64,000 nucleotides of DNA from Arcanobacterium phocisimile (GTDB taxonomy: Bacteria; Actinomycetota; Actinomycetes; Actinomycetales; Actinomycetaceae), in contig NZ_CP070228.1 of the NCBI RefSeq assembly GCF_016904675.1, forward strand, positions 1,116,001-1,180,000, in the 5' to 3' direction. The stretch's first letter is position 1, and the number at the start of each line of letters is the position of its first letter. Made by a program: the position numbers and the translations under genes. Below are positions 44,784 to 54,700 of this stretch, in pieces. A model generated the notes under the pieces. The model saw only the letters and a program-made list of their open reading frames with translations, was not told the DNA's origin and ran no database searches.

Positions 44784-45611
44784 ATGAAAATACGTCGTTA
44801 CCTCGTGACCACAGTCGCCACTCTACTCGCACTAACCGCTTGTGCATCGGAAACAGATACTGCTAACTCAGCCGACAGCAGTTCGGGAATCGTGACGATT
44901 ACTGTTGGCGCATCACCAGTACCGCATGCAGATATTTTAAAATACGTTGACGAAAACCTTGCTGCCGATGAAGGCTTAAAGATAGAGGTCAAAGAATACA
45001 CTGATTACATCCAACCTAACGTTGCGTTGGAAGAAGGCGAGCTCGATGCTAATTATTTCCAACATCTGCCCTACTTCGACACTGAAGTGGCCGAAAAGGG
45101 ATATAACTTCGATCACGGTGCAGGAATCCAAATCGAGCCTTATGCCGTTTTTTCTAAGAAGTTGACGGACATCACAAGCATTCCTGAAGGTGGATCGATC
45201 TTGGTTAACAATGATCCGTCGAATCAGGCCCGCGCATTGAAACTGCTCGAAAAACTCGGTCTCTTTGAGCTTAAAGACGTTGAGAATCCCACTATTCACG
45301 ATTTAGCGAAAAATACGCATAAGTACACTCTCATTGAGGCAGATGCGGCGATCATTCCAGTTCAACTACCGGACGTCGATATCGCAGTCATCAACGGTAA
45401 CTACGCTTTAGACCACGGTCTGAACCCGACAAAGGATGCTATCGCTATCGAAGACGGCGAAGATAACCCTTACGCTAATATTCTTGCTTGGAAGAAAGAT
45501 TCCCCCAAGAATGAGGCAATCGCGAAATTAGAAAAGCTTTTGCATTCGCCACAGGTAGCAGATTTTATCCGCAAGTCTTACCCAAACGGTGAAATTATTC
45601 CGGCTTTCTAA
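44784..45611 (+). CDS. metQ: Methionine-binding lipoprotein
   Basis: The substrate-binding protein of the MetNIQ importer, lipid-anchored outside the cell. Signal peptide with lipobox LTAC (Cys20), then a NLPA/MetQ domain: VGASPVPHADIL, NYFQHLPYFDTEV and, near the end, PQVADFIRKSYPNGEIIPAF. 275 residues, standard. AAGGAA precedes the ATG. A rho-independent terminator follows. Confidence 0.96.
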   Translation: MKIRRYLVTTVATLLALTACASETDTANSADSSSGIVTITVGASPVPHADILKYVDENLAADEGLKIEVKEYTDYIQPNVALEEGELDANYFQHLPYFDTEVAEKGYNFDHGAGIQIEPYAVFSKKLTDITSIPEGGSILVNNDPSNQARALKLLEKLGLFELKDVENPTIHDLAKNTHKYTLIEADAAIIPVQLPDVDIAVINGNYALDHGLNPTKDAIAIEDGEDNPYANILAWKKDSPKNEAIAKLEKLLHSPQVADFIRKSYPNGEIIPAF

Positions 45612-45650
45612 AATGAGATACTAGACTTCTGTGAATCTCAGACACCAAAA

Positions 45651-45683
45651 GGGTGGTGAGCTAACATCGGTTGCTCACCACCC
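45651..45683. terminator. Terminator after metQ
   Basis: GGGTGGTGAGC (45651-45661) and its perfect complement (45673-45683) around an 11-base loop, preceded by AAAA and followed by TTTTT. It lies between metQ and the 3' end of convergent putA, so it probably serves both. Confidence 0.92.
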
Positions 45684-45741
45684 TTTTTACCTTGATCGCT
45701 GTTCAGACTCTCCGATGCCTATGCCTAGCTATTTGCCGGCC

Positions 45742-48700
45742 TCAAAGGACACTATCGAGAATTCGCGTGTGATCGCCAAAACGATGATTAGTAGCCGCAA
45801 TTGCTTGCTCTCGGAAGAACGGGCGCAGATCGATCCGTCCATTACCAGTTAACGGCTCGGAATAGATCGCTACGTCTATAGAACCGGAAACTACTTGGGC
45901 GATCTCGTTCGGATTATCTCCGATATATCGTATGCGCGCAGGGAATGCCGGCTCTGCGGCTAAGTTTGCTAACCAATCCTCATGCGATTCGACGCTGACT
46001 TCGACGCCATTCTCATGCAGCAAAATAGCGAAGGAGCCGGGCAATTCACCGGCGACCGAAAGCGAAACATCAGCCCCGCCACTTAAAGCACCAACAATCA
46101 TCGACATCGCCAAATCCCAGTTTTCCCGGTCCTCTAGACGAATATGGACCGAAGCTGGCTTGTAGCGCAAAATATTCTTTTCGACGCCCAGTTGTGATAT
46201 GTCTACATCAGTGAGGTACCGCGTAGCAAGTGCTTGGTCAATACTCACTATTGCCTTATTGAACACTGAACGTCGATGAGGTTCAACTGAGTTGTGCAGC
46301 TGTGCGAGATCACCGAGTAATTCGTTCGCAAATTTCGTTGACATAAACGCGTCGTGGTGATCTTGAGCATCATAACGCGGACTGACATGCACCAGACCAA
46401 GCAAATGATCTGGTCCACCTGCTTTCGATCCGGTTCCAACCGACGAACGCTTCCACCCTCCAAATGGCTGACGACGGACGATAGCTCCAGTGATACCACG
46501 GTTGATGTAGGCGTTTCCAACTTTGACACGTTCGAGCCAGGTAGCAATTTCCATACTATCGAGGGAATGAATACCACCGGTTAGGCCGTAGTCAACACTG
46601 TTTTGCATATCTATTGCTTCATCGAGGTCTTCCGCTTGCATAATGCCCAGCACCGGACCGAAATATTCAGTTTGATGAAAGTGCGAGCCAGGTTCGACCC
46701 CGTATCGGATTCCCGGCGACCATAAACGACCTGTTTCATCTAACTGTTTTGGCGTCAAAAGCCACTTTTGCCCAGGTTCAAGTCGGGTCAATCCGGATTC
46801 TAACTTTCCTGCTACTGGTTCTATAACCGGCCCCATTTCGGCATCTGGGGTATCTGGATAGGCGACAACCAATGACCTAGCTGCATCTACAATCTGTTCG
46901 AGCAACCGCTTTGATGTGCCCATCTCGCCCACGAGAATTGCCAGTGAACATGCAGAGCATTTTTGACCGGCGTGACCAAATGCAGAGGTCACAATGTCTT
47001 TTGCAGCCAAGTCTATATCTGCTTGTTCAGTAACGATGATGGCGTTTTTACCAGACGTTTCAGCGAAAATACGTAAGTCGGGTTTCCATGACCGGAATAG
47101 CTCAGCCGTTTGGGCAGAACCTGTAAAGATTACTTGATCGACGCCAGTGACTAATGCCTGGCCAGCCAGAGGAAGATTTTGTGGATCAATATCGATCAAA
47201 CGCAAAACTTCATGGGGTACTCCTGCATCCCACATCGCTTGAGCTACGAGTGCCCCCGTGCGACGGGCTTGTTCAGCAGGCTTGAATACGACTGCTGATC
47301 CACTTGCCAGTGGGGCAGCTACCGAGCCGGTAGCGATTGCGATTGGGAAATTCCATGGCGGTATAGCTGCAGTCACCTGCGCCGGACGAACCTCGACTCC
47401 TTCTAAACTGTCAAGTTCGAGAGCCAAATCGGCATAGTAATTGCAAAAATCGATTGCTTCTGAAACTTCGATATCGCCTTCGCCGAGAATCTTTCCACAT
47501 TCGTTTCCGGCCACTTCAATGAAATCTGCACGGCGTTGTCCGATAATCTGACCTGCTTTACGCAAAATCATGGCGCGCTCATGCGCACTGAGCGCTGCCC
47601 AAGACGACGAAGCTTGACGAGCTATCGTGATATTTTCATCAACTTCTTTTGGTGTGGTTACCTGTGCTTGGTTAGCGAGCTGAAGACCAAGCTCGGTTTT
47701 TGCCATACGCGCAAAAATCTGGTTAGCCCAGGACACATTAGCTAGCAGGGAAGGATCTGAATCGGCTACGTTATGGAAAGTGGTTACCAACTCGACGTCG
47801 TCGAGGAGGCGATTTTGTTGACGCCGCGGACCGAAACTAAGTTCGGGAACTTCACCAATATTATCCGTTGGAAGTACCTGACGTAGATCACCGCTTATTT
47901 CTGGGAAGGCACCTAAAAGCGCAGTGACGTACCGCCCGCATTCGCGGTCAAACACGTGGTTGTTATGCGGAAAATCAAATACTCCTGACATGAAGTTATC
48001 GCTGGCAGCAGACTCTTCAAGGCGACGTACAAGATAGGAGATCGCTACATCAAATTCCGCAGGGTCTACCACCGGCACATAGTACAAAATATTACCGACG
48101 TCTTGCCGGACAGCTAGCGCCTGGTTGGTTGCCATGCCTTTGAGCATTTCGACGTCGTATCCATCAGTGATGCCGCGGGCGTGTGCCAACGCAAGCGCAA
48201 ACCCCAACGAGAACATATTGTGCCCGGCAATGCCTAAACGTACATTAACTATATGTTCGGGACGTAAGGCATACTCTAAAACACGCATATAATTCGCATC
48301 TGAGGCGGCTTTGGACGATTGCGTGGCCAGGTTCCACCCATGCATGAGAGCATCAACGTGCTCCATCGGCAAGTTTGCACCTTTAACAAGACGGACTTTA
48401 ATCGGCGCCCCTCCAGCCGCCACTCGCTGCGCGGCCCATTGTTGTAAATCGACCATAGCATCGAGAGCATCAGGAAGGTAGGCCTGTAAAACGATCCCTG
48501 CCGAATAGTCATGGAATTCTGACATCTCCAGTAATCGTTTAAAGACATCAATGGTGAGATGGAGATCGTGATACTCCTCCATATCCAAATTCACAAACTT
48601 ACCGAGACAGAGTGCCTTTTTATATAGCGGTAGCAATCCTGCTACCGCTTTGGACACGGCTTTGTCGTAGCCCCACGGGTTATGGACGCCGAGGACTGCC

Positions 48701-49251
48701 GATACTTTGATCGAAACGTAATCGACATCGTCGTGATCAAGAAGTTCCATCACTGCCTTGAGTCGGCGTTGTGCTTCTTTCTTGCCTAGAACGGCTTCGC
48801 CCAAAAGATTCAGGTTCAAACGTGAGCCGTCTTTGCGAAGCTTGCGAATTGCCGGCCCGAGTTTCTTTGGACTAGTATCGAGCACCAAATCACCAACGAG
48901 GGCCCGGAAGACTCTAAATGCAGTTCCCACGACGACGCGGGGTGCTGTTGTCGCTATTTTGCCACCAGCCTGCGCAGGCAACGACAAGTATTGCGGAAGA
49001 AAGTCAATTTTTTGGGTTGATAAAGATGCGAGGTTACGTGCCGCGACCTGTTTGTTTTCTGGTCGGATCACTTTGTCTACGAAGTCGATAGTAAAATTGA
49101 GTCCACCGTCAGAGGCCAGTACATCAGCGAGTAAACGTCCAGCACGATCAGTTGGTAAGGTAGCCGCCCTATCTGCCCATGTTCGCGCTCGTCCGATTGC
49201 TTCTTGTGCTATTTGGGCGAGGTCAATATCTCTTTTGATTGGAGTAACCAT
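45742..49251 (-). CDS. putA: Bifunctional proline dehydrogenase/L-glutamate gamma-semialdehyde dehydrogenase
   Basis: Converts proline to glutamate in two steps in one 1169-residue polypeptide. The FAD-dependent PRODH barrel (about 150-450) shows VSIKVSAVLGVHNP, VRLVKGANLPMEH and GIAGHNMFSLG. The NAD+-dependent aldehyde dehydrogenase (about 530-985) has AAIPPWNFPIAIATG, ETSGKNAIIV and the catalytic Cys765 in GHAGQKCSACS. No N-terminal ribbon-helix-helix DNA-binding domain is present, so this is not the trifunctional autoregulatory type. ATG at 49251 with AAGGGAAG. Divergent from putP; the 151-base AT-rich gap 49252-49402 holds both promoters. Confidence 0.95.
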   Translation of the reverse strand: MVTPIKRDIDLAQIAQEAIGRARTWADRAATLPTDRAGRLLADVLASDGGLNFTIDFVDKVIRPENKQVAARNLASLSTQKIDFLPQYLSLPAQAGGKIATTAPRVVVGTAFRVFRALVGDLVLDTSPKKLGPAIRKLRKDGSRLNLNLLGEAVLGKKEAQRRLKAVMELLDHDDVDYVSIKVSAVLGVHNPWGYDKAVSKAVAGLLPLYKKALCLGKFVNLDMEEYHDLHLTIDVFKRLLEMSEFHDYSAGIVLQAYLPDALDAMVDLQQWAAQRVAAGGAPIKVRLVKGANLPMEHVDALMHGWNLATQSSKAASDANYMRVLEYALRPEHIVNVRLGIAGHNMFSLGFALALAHARGITDGYDVEMLKGMATNQALAVRQDVGNILYYVPVVDPAEFDVAISYLVRRLEESAASDNFMSGVFDFPHNNHVFDRECGRYVTALLGAFPEISGDLRQVLPTDNIGEVPELSFGPRRQQNRLLDDVELVTTFHNVADSDPSLLANVSWANQIFARMAKTELGLQLANQAQVTTPKEVDENITIARQASSSWAALSAHERAMILRKAGQIIGQRRADFIEVAGNECGKILGEGDIEVSEAIDFCNYYADLALELDSLEGVEVRPAQVTAAIPPWNFPIAIATGSVAAPLASGSAVVFKPAEQARRTGALVAQAMWDAGVPHEVLRLIDIDPQNLPLAGQALVTGVDQVIFTGSAQTAELFRSWKPDLRIFAETSGKNAIIVTEQADIDLAAKDIVTSAFGHAGQKCSACSLAILVGEMGTSKRLLEQIVDAARSLVVAYPDTPDAEMGPVIEPVAGKLESGLTRLEPGQKWLLTPKQLDETGRLWSPGIRYGVEPGSHFHQTEYFGPVLGIMQAEDLDEAIDMQNSVDYGLTGGIHSLDSMEIATWLERVKVGNAYINRGITGAIVRRQPFGGWKRSSVGTGSKAGGPDHLLGLVHVSPRYDAQDHHDAFMSTKFANELLGDLAQLHNSVEPHRRSVFNKAIVSIDQALATRYLTDVDISQLGVEKNILRYKPASVHIRLEDRENWDLAMSMIVGALSGGADVSLSVAGELPGSFAILLHENGVEVSVESHEDWLANLAAEPAFPARIRYIGDNPNEIAQVVSGSIDVAIYSEPLTGNGRIDLRPFFREQAIAATNHRFGDHTRILDSVL

Positions 49252-49402
49252 GGGCTTCCCTTCGAATACTACTTAGTTCGTAGAAATGTATACTTACCAA
49301 TATACCCGTAAATTTATCTTCAATGTAAGACTTTTACGATTTTATTACTATTTACTAACCGGTACGGTACTGTTGAGGTTAATCAATGAGTGGGAGTAGC
49401 GC

Positions 49403-50977
49403 ATGAGCGACCAACGTTTTCAAATTTTATCAATGATCATTTATCTTCTGGCGATGATCACAATTGGTCTCTGGGCCTACCGTAAGAATTCATCTGTCGA
49501 TGACTATATCCTCGGCGGCCGTCAACTGCACCCCGCAGTTGCCGCCCTATCCGCTGGCGCATCAGACATGTCCGGCTGGCTACTCATGGGACTGCCTGGC
49601 GCACTTTATGCCAATGGTCTAGTCGAATCTTGGATCGCTATCGGCCTAACCGTAGGCGCGTGGCTGAATTGGAAGTTTGTCGCACCACGCCTTCGTTCCT
49701 ACACTGAAGTGTCCAATAATTCGATAACCGTTCCCTCTTTTCTAGATTCGCGTTTGCGCGACTCGTCCCATGCATTACGTATCCTGTCAGGGTTCGTCAT
49801 TCTTTTCTTCTTCACTTTCTACGTTTCCTCAGGCATGGTGGCTGGCGGCACATTCTTCGAAGCAGCTTTTGGATTTAACTATCTCACCGGCATGCTGTTA
49901 GTCGCAGGCGTAACCATCCTGTACACACTACTTGGTGGATTCCTCGCAGTTTCCTTGACAGATCTAGTTCAAGGTATCATGATGCTTCTTGCGCTCGTCA
50001 TGGTCCCGGTTATTGGGCTAATCGTCGTCGGTGGACCCCAACAAGCTCTCCAGTCAGCTGAACTCGTCAACCCGGACCTACAGTCATTGACCGGCGGTAA
50101 CGGATTACCATTCACTGGGATCGTAGCCATAATCTCTGCCTTGGCTTGGGGACTTGGATATTTCGGTCAACCACATATCATCGTCCGGTTTATGGCTCTT
50201 CGTAAACCTTCCGAAGCAACTTCTGCCCGCCGCATTGGAATTGGCTGGATGGTGCTGTCCATCCTTGGTGCCATGGGGACCGCTTTAGTCGGTGTAGCAT
50301 ACGCTCAACAGTCTGGCGAAAGCATACTTGAGAATCCTGAGCAAGTCTTTATCTACATGGGCCAAGTATTGTTCCACCCGTTCATAGCTGGATTCATGCT
50401 CGCCGCAATTCTCGCTGCCATTATGTCCACCATTTCCTCGCAGCTTCTTGTTTCTTCTTCGGCTCTCGTCGAAGATATCTACTCAGTTTTCTTCCACAAA
50501 GCAGTATCCGAAAAGCGCGGCGTTTTGCTTTCCCGGTTAGCGGTAGTCACCATTTCGGTTATCGCTGCGTTATTGGCAATCTCCCCATCGGATACTATTT
50601 TGCAGCTCGTTGCCTTTGCTTGGGCTGGTTTCGGTGGCGCATTTGGACCAATCATCATTCTTTCACTATTCTGGCGAAAGCTTACTACCTCCGGAGCTTT
50701 ATCCGGAATGCTCACGGGAACAGTGACAGTTGTTTTATGGAGCAATCTTTCGGGCGGAATTTTCGATCTCTACGAAATCGTCCCAGGCTTCCTTGTCAAC
50801 CTCATCGTTTCAGTTGTGATATCACTCTTCACCTACAAGCCTCACAAAATTATCGACGCAGAATTCGACGCTGCAGCCGAACTCGCACATGATTGGTCAG
50901 CAAACCACGAAGTCATTTCCCGAGTGCGCGCTACGGCGAGCGATGATAGCTACAATCACCGCAGCACTCGTGGATAA
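49403..50977 (+). CDS. putP: Sodium/proline symporter
   Basis: A 524-residue member of the solute:sodium symporter family importing proline with Na+. Diagnostic segments: DYILGGRQLHPAVAALSAGA (about 33-52, with SDMSGWLLMGLPGALY following), PSFLDSRLRD and FGQPHIIVRFMALR, with 12-13 hydrophobic helices. The charged tail (about 490-524) is cytosolic. GGGAG lies upstream of the ATG. Divergent pairing with putA supports proline as substrate. Its terminator lies inside the convergent pcp gene. Confidence 0.95.
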   Translation: MSDQRFQILSMIIYLLAMITIGLWAYRKNSSVDDYILGGRQLHPAVAALSAGASDMSGWLLMGLPGALYANGLVESWIAIGLTVGAWLNWKFVAPRLRSYTEVSNNSITVPSFLDSRLRDSSHALRILSGFVILFFFTFYVSSGMVAGGTFFEAAFGFNYLTGMLLVAGVTILYTLLGGFLAVSLTDLVQGIMMLLALVMVPVIGLIVVGGPQQALQSAELVNPDLQSLTGGNGLPFTGIVAIISALAWGLGYFGQPHIIVRFMALRKPSEATSARRIGIGWMVLSILGAMGTALVGVAYAQQSGESILENPEQVFIYMGQVLFHPFIAGFMLAAILAAIMSTISSQLLVSSSALVEDIYSVFFHKAVSEKRGVLLSRLAVVTISVIAALLAISPSDTILQLVAFAWAGFGGAFGPIIILSLFWRKLTTSGALSGMLTGTVTVVLWSNLSGGIFDLYEIVPGFLVNLIVSVVISLFTYKPHKIIDAEFDAAAELAHDWSANHEVISRVRATASDDSYNHRSTRG

Positions 50978-51030
50978 CCATGTATCAAGGAGTCGACTCA
51001 TCTCCGCCATAGCGTAGACGGTGTATCGTG

Positions 51031-51675
51031 CTAGGCGTACTCTGCTACCGTTTTGCAAACCAAAATAAGTGCCTGTGCTAGATCGTCAAAGGTTAGCCTT
51101 TGACGATCTAGCACTTTTTCAACTGACGTATGTGCATCTGTTTCTCGGCCTACAGTCGCGACACCTTGGCTACGCACAGCTGGTACATGAATGAAACCGG
51201 CAGGCCCCGCAAAGTGTGTCAGACTGGCACGAAAAACCGCGTTACACACATATTGTCCAGCATCATGAGATAGTGACACCGGATAACCGGCATCGGCTAA
51301 AGTATTGGCAATGTGCTCATTAGGCAACCGCGAGTCAATTACTCGGGGGCCAGCATCTAGTGCTTCCCCAGTAGCCAAATATCCGGAATTATCAGCGATG
51401 GCTGCTCGCGCACTGTTAACTGCAGTGGTTTCTGGAGTAATATCAACACGCCTACCCGCTTCGCCAACACAGACCACTGCATCAGGGCGAGTATCCACAA
51501 TAAATTCCCGCAACTTCTCCCGTCCATGATTGAATTCGACTGGCAACATTCGGCGAAAAATCTCCACGTTACTACCAGTAGTCTCGATCTGACTTGGTAG
51601 CCGGGAGACTGCTTCCCAACTGGCATTTTCGACATCATTTCCGAATGGTTCAAAACCTGTTACGAGAATACGCAT
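51031..51675 (-). CDS. pcp: Pyrrolidone-carboxylate peptidase (pyroglutamyl peptidase I)
   Basis: A cytosolic cysteine peptidase (family C15) that removes N-terminal pyroglutamate from peptides. MRILVTGFEPFGNDVENASW opens the protein. The catalytic Glu is in PETTAVN, the Cys in DAGQYVCNAVF, and the His in GFIHVPAV. 214 residues, typical. ATG at 51675; the in-frame extension to 51750 includes the terminator region of the next gene. Ribosome-binding site weak. Convergent with putP. Confidence 0.94.
   Translation of the reverse strand: MRILVTGFEPFGNDVENASWEAVSRLPSQIETTGSNVEIFRRMLPVEFNHGREKLREFIVDTRPDAVVCVGEAGRRVDITPETTAVNSARAAIADNSGYLATGEALDAGPRVIDSRLPNEHIANTLADAGYPVSLSHDAGQYVCNAVFRASLTHFAGPAGFIHVPAVRSQGVATVGRETDAHTSVEKVLDRQRLTFDDLAQALILVCKTVAEYA
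51075..51114 (+). terminator. putP terminator embedded in the pcp coding region
   Basis: Perfect 18-bp stem (GTGCTAGATCGTCAAAGG and complement) with a TTAG loop, followed by TTTTT on the + strand, 98 bases after the putP stop. It is completely inside the 3' part of pcp on the other strand, encoding VLDRQRLTFDDLAQ there. Confidence 0.9.
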
Positions 51676-51715
51676 GATAAGAATTCTACCTGTTACTTCC
51701 GCTGCATACGCAACA

Positions 51716-51755
51716 AGTAGTTGGGGTGGTAACGTATCGTACCACCCCAACTACT
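51716..51755. terminator. Hairpin between the subtilase gene and pcp
   Basis: A 16-bp perfect stem (AGTAGTTGGGGTGGTA and complement) with an 8-base loop, 15 bases beyond the subtilase stop on the minus strand. The downstream strand (TTGTTGCG) is only weakly U-rich. Probably terminates the 5.4-kb protease transcript and insulates pcp. Confidence 0.8.
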
Positions 51756-51769
51756 GCCAATCATCGGCG

Positions 51770-54700
51770 TCAGAATCGACGCGCACCTTTGTTAATACTC
51801 ACACCTCCGATTACAAGCATCAAAGCAAACACCACGAGGAAGCCTGCATACGATCCTGTCTTTGGCAACTCGCTGTTGAGCGAATTAGTGAGAGTATGGT
51901 CTACATGCGGACCTGCACTTATCGAATCCCCAGAAATTAGAATCGGCGCTTGTGGTTGCATTTTTCCATCTTGAGGAAGGATAGCCACTCCTGTCGGAGG
52001 TATCAGCGAACCGTCAACACGCGGCATCGTAGAACCGCCAGGAGTACCTGCAGGTGATTCAGGCTTCGCACTGTCATCTATCGTCGGTTTCGTAGGAGTG
52101 TCCTTGACCACCACATTCACAGCGATCAACTTATGTGCCTCCATACCGTTAGGTTGAACCACTCGTAACATGACGTTATTGACACCTGGAACAAACACCG
52201 TGGATGGATCAAGGAGGAATCGGGCTTGACCCGCACCACTTCCATCACCGACGAAATCTGCTGAACCGTCGTCAACAATGGTGAACTTATTGAAAAGTCC
52301 TTCAGCGACTAGTGCAGTGTTGCGCATCTCTTCCTGAGTTAGCGCAAGATCGACAGTATGTGGACCTTGGATAAGTGGCAGCCGATCGACAGCGAACGTC
52401 ACTGCCGATCGTGCGTTATTTCCAGCTAGATCGTCAGCCAACATAGTCAAGGTATATAAACCAGCATCCAAATCACGTGTTTCTATGCGAATCGCAAGAT
52501 CTTGTGAGGTTACGTCTACTTCGGTTCCAGAGAGGAACATTTCATTCTCGACACTGCCTGTTGAAGCGTTCAACCCTTCGGAACTCTCAAGGCTAGACGA
52601 AAAAGCTGAACTACTGAGCTCGGTAGCGCCATCTGAAAGTGAATCTTTCATAGCGGCATCTCGAATTTCACGGACATCTGCCATGAGGTCTTCTACCCGA
52701 CGTTCAGTAACATCCACATTCGAGAACACGCTATCTGTGGAGATCGTCTTCCCCGCGATGTCCCTAAGCTCGACTTTCAACCTACGTACATGACGATCAT
52801 TGGCCGAGATATCGAGTGGTTTATCATCCTGGATTAAGGTACTTTCGGTTAAAGTTTCGTCACCGTGTCGTGCCGTCACCGTTGGTGCGGTCTTATCCAC
52901 CACTACTGGGTAGACACCGAGTATTTGGTTACCGAAGCTATCGATCACTGTCAACAAAACTTTATCGTCGTCTTCAACTTTCAATGGATAGGTGAACTCA
53001 CGCTCATTTGACCGTGGGCCGTGTCCGGAATTATTTTCTCGTTCTTCGACCGTATCGTTGTTGATCAAGAACTTGTAACCCCAACCATCATCAGAAACTT
53101 TTCCGGTGAAGACTACATTGTTCGTCTGCGTAAAAATTGAACCGCCAATAGTAATCGGTTGGTCGATATGGATCCGTGGAACGTTAACGTCGATAAGGAG
53201 CTTGAAACCGTGTTCCGAAACCTTTTCGGACTCAACACCTTCCCTACCCGACGCAAATACCTCAAGTCGGAAATCATTTTGGCCTGTTTGAGCTGGGATT
53301 TCAATAACGAAAGTTCCCGCTTCATGGTCGATTTCTGCCACCAACGGTTCTGGCTCTACAATTTTTCCGTCAACAGCTTGACCAGTCGGTACTAATTGTA
53401 ATTTGACGATATGCTGCGCATCGAGAGTACCACGAAGAGAAAACGTTTCACTATCGCGATCATAGTCAGTGGTATCAGTTGGCACTGCACATATATCTAA
53501 CTGTTCACTACATTGAGCGTTAGTAACTTCTGGAAGTGGACTACCCTCATTCCAACCGTCATCAGGTAATGGTGGTATGCCTGGACCACCTGGCAATGGT
53601 GGTGGAGGAGGCGGGAGCAGGTTATCTGCACCTCGACCAGCGATGGGTACTGCCTGAGAAATACGTTGTGCACCATCACTAGCAACAACCGTGACGGTTT
53701 GAGCTTCGTCAGAAACTTCGACGGCAGCACTAAAGTCGCCATTTTCATCGATCTGTGCTCGAATACCATCGACCAAGACGACGAGCTCAGCGTCTGGGTT
53801 GTTATCCGTTATCTGCCCAACGACCGTCACCATACTTTCAGCAACCGGAACTGGTGACTTGATGTCGAGAACCGGTGGTTCGTCGTCGTAGAACGGCTTC
53901 AGGCGAATGCGGCTGACTTGCGCTCCGGTGTTATCGAACGCCACGATAGTGATGTCATTGTTTCCTGCAACCAATGGGAAAAGCTCATAGAAATTACGAT
54001 CAGTAATGTCGACGTCGGAGCCGTTAATCGTAACCCTTGCAACATCATCAGCTACGTATCCATCGAGTATTAGCTTAGGTCCGTTTGTGTCCCCTGCAGT
54101 TGTTACAAATGGATCGATAGGCCCAATCGGACCAGTTTCAATATCGTGAGCAAAAGCAACACTTAGCTTTGCCTCCGGATCAAGAATATGTGCGGCTGTG
54201 GCAACATTTGCCGCCATATCACCGGCAGTGACCACGACATGGGTAGTATCAGGCGAAACCTGAACGCGGAACTGCGAATCAGAATTGTTTACGCGTTCGG
54301 CAACGATATTCGTTTCAGAATCGGTATCAACAACGGGAAGTACCTGAATACCAGAACCAGTGTCTTCCACAGTGAAGTAAACGTACCCCGACTCCCGATC
54401 GTAACGACCAAAAGAGACAGTTGGGATGCTGGTATCGATGCCAAACGGCAGCTCAATTACCTGCCAGTCATAATCTGAAGAAATACGTGTTTTAACCACA
54501 AATTTGTACTGACCATCAGGAACATTCGTCAACTTGACATTTTTTGGATCATAAATCTTGCCATCAAAACCATACGCACTAGCATTTTCTACGATAGTAT
54601 CGTTTGTCATTTCCGGACTCAGCGCTGTTTTGAGTGTCAAGCGCCGCAGATCCTGTTGCTTTCCGGTAGTTTGACGGATCTTTCCATCTGTGGATTCAAT

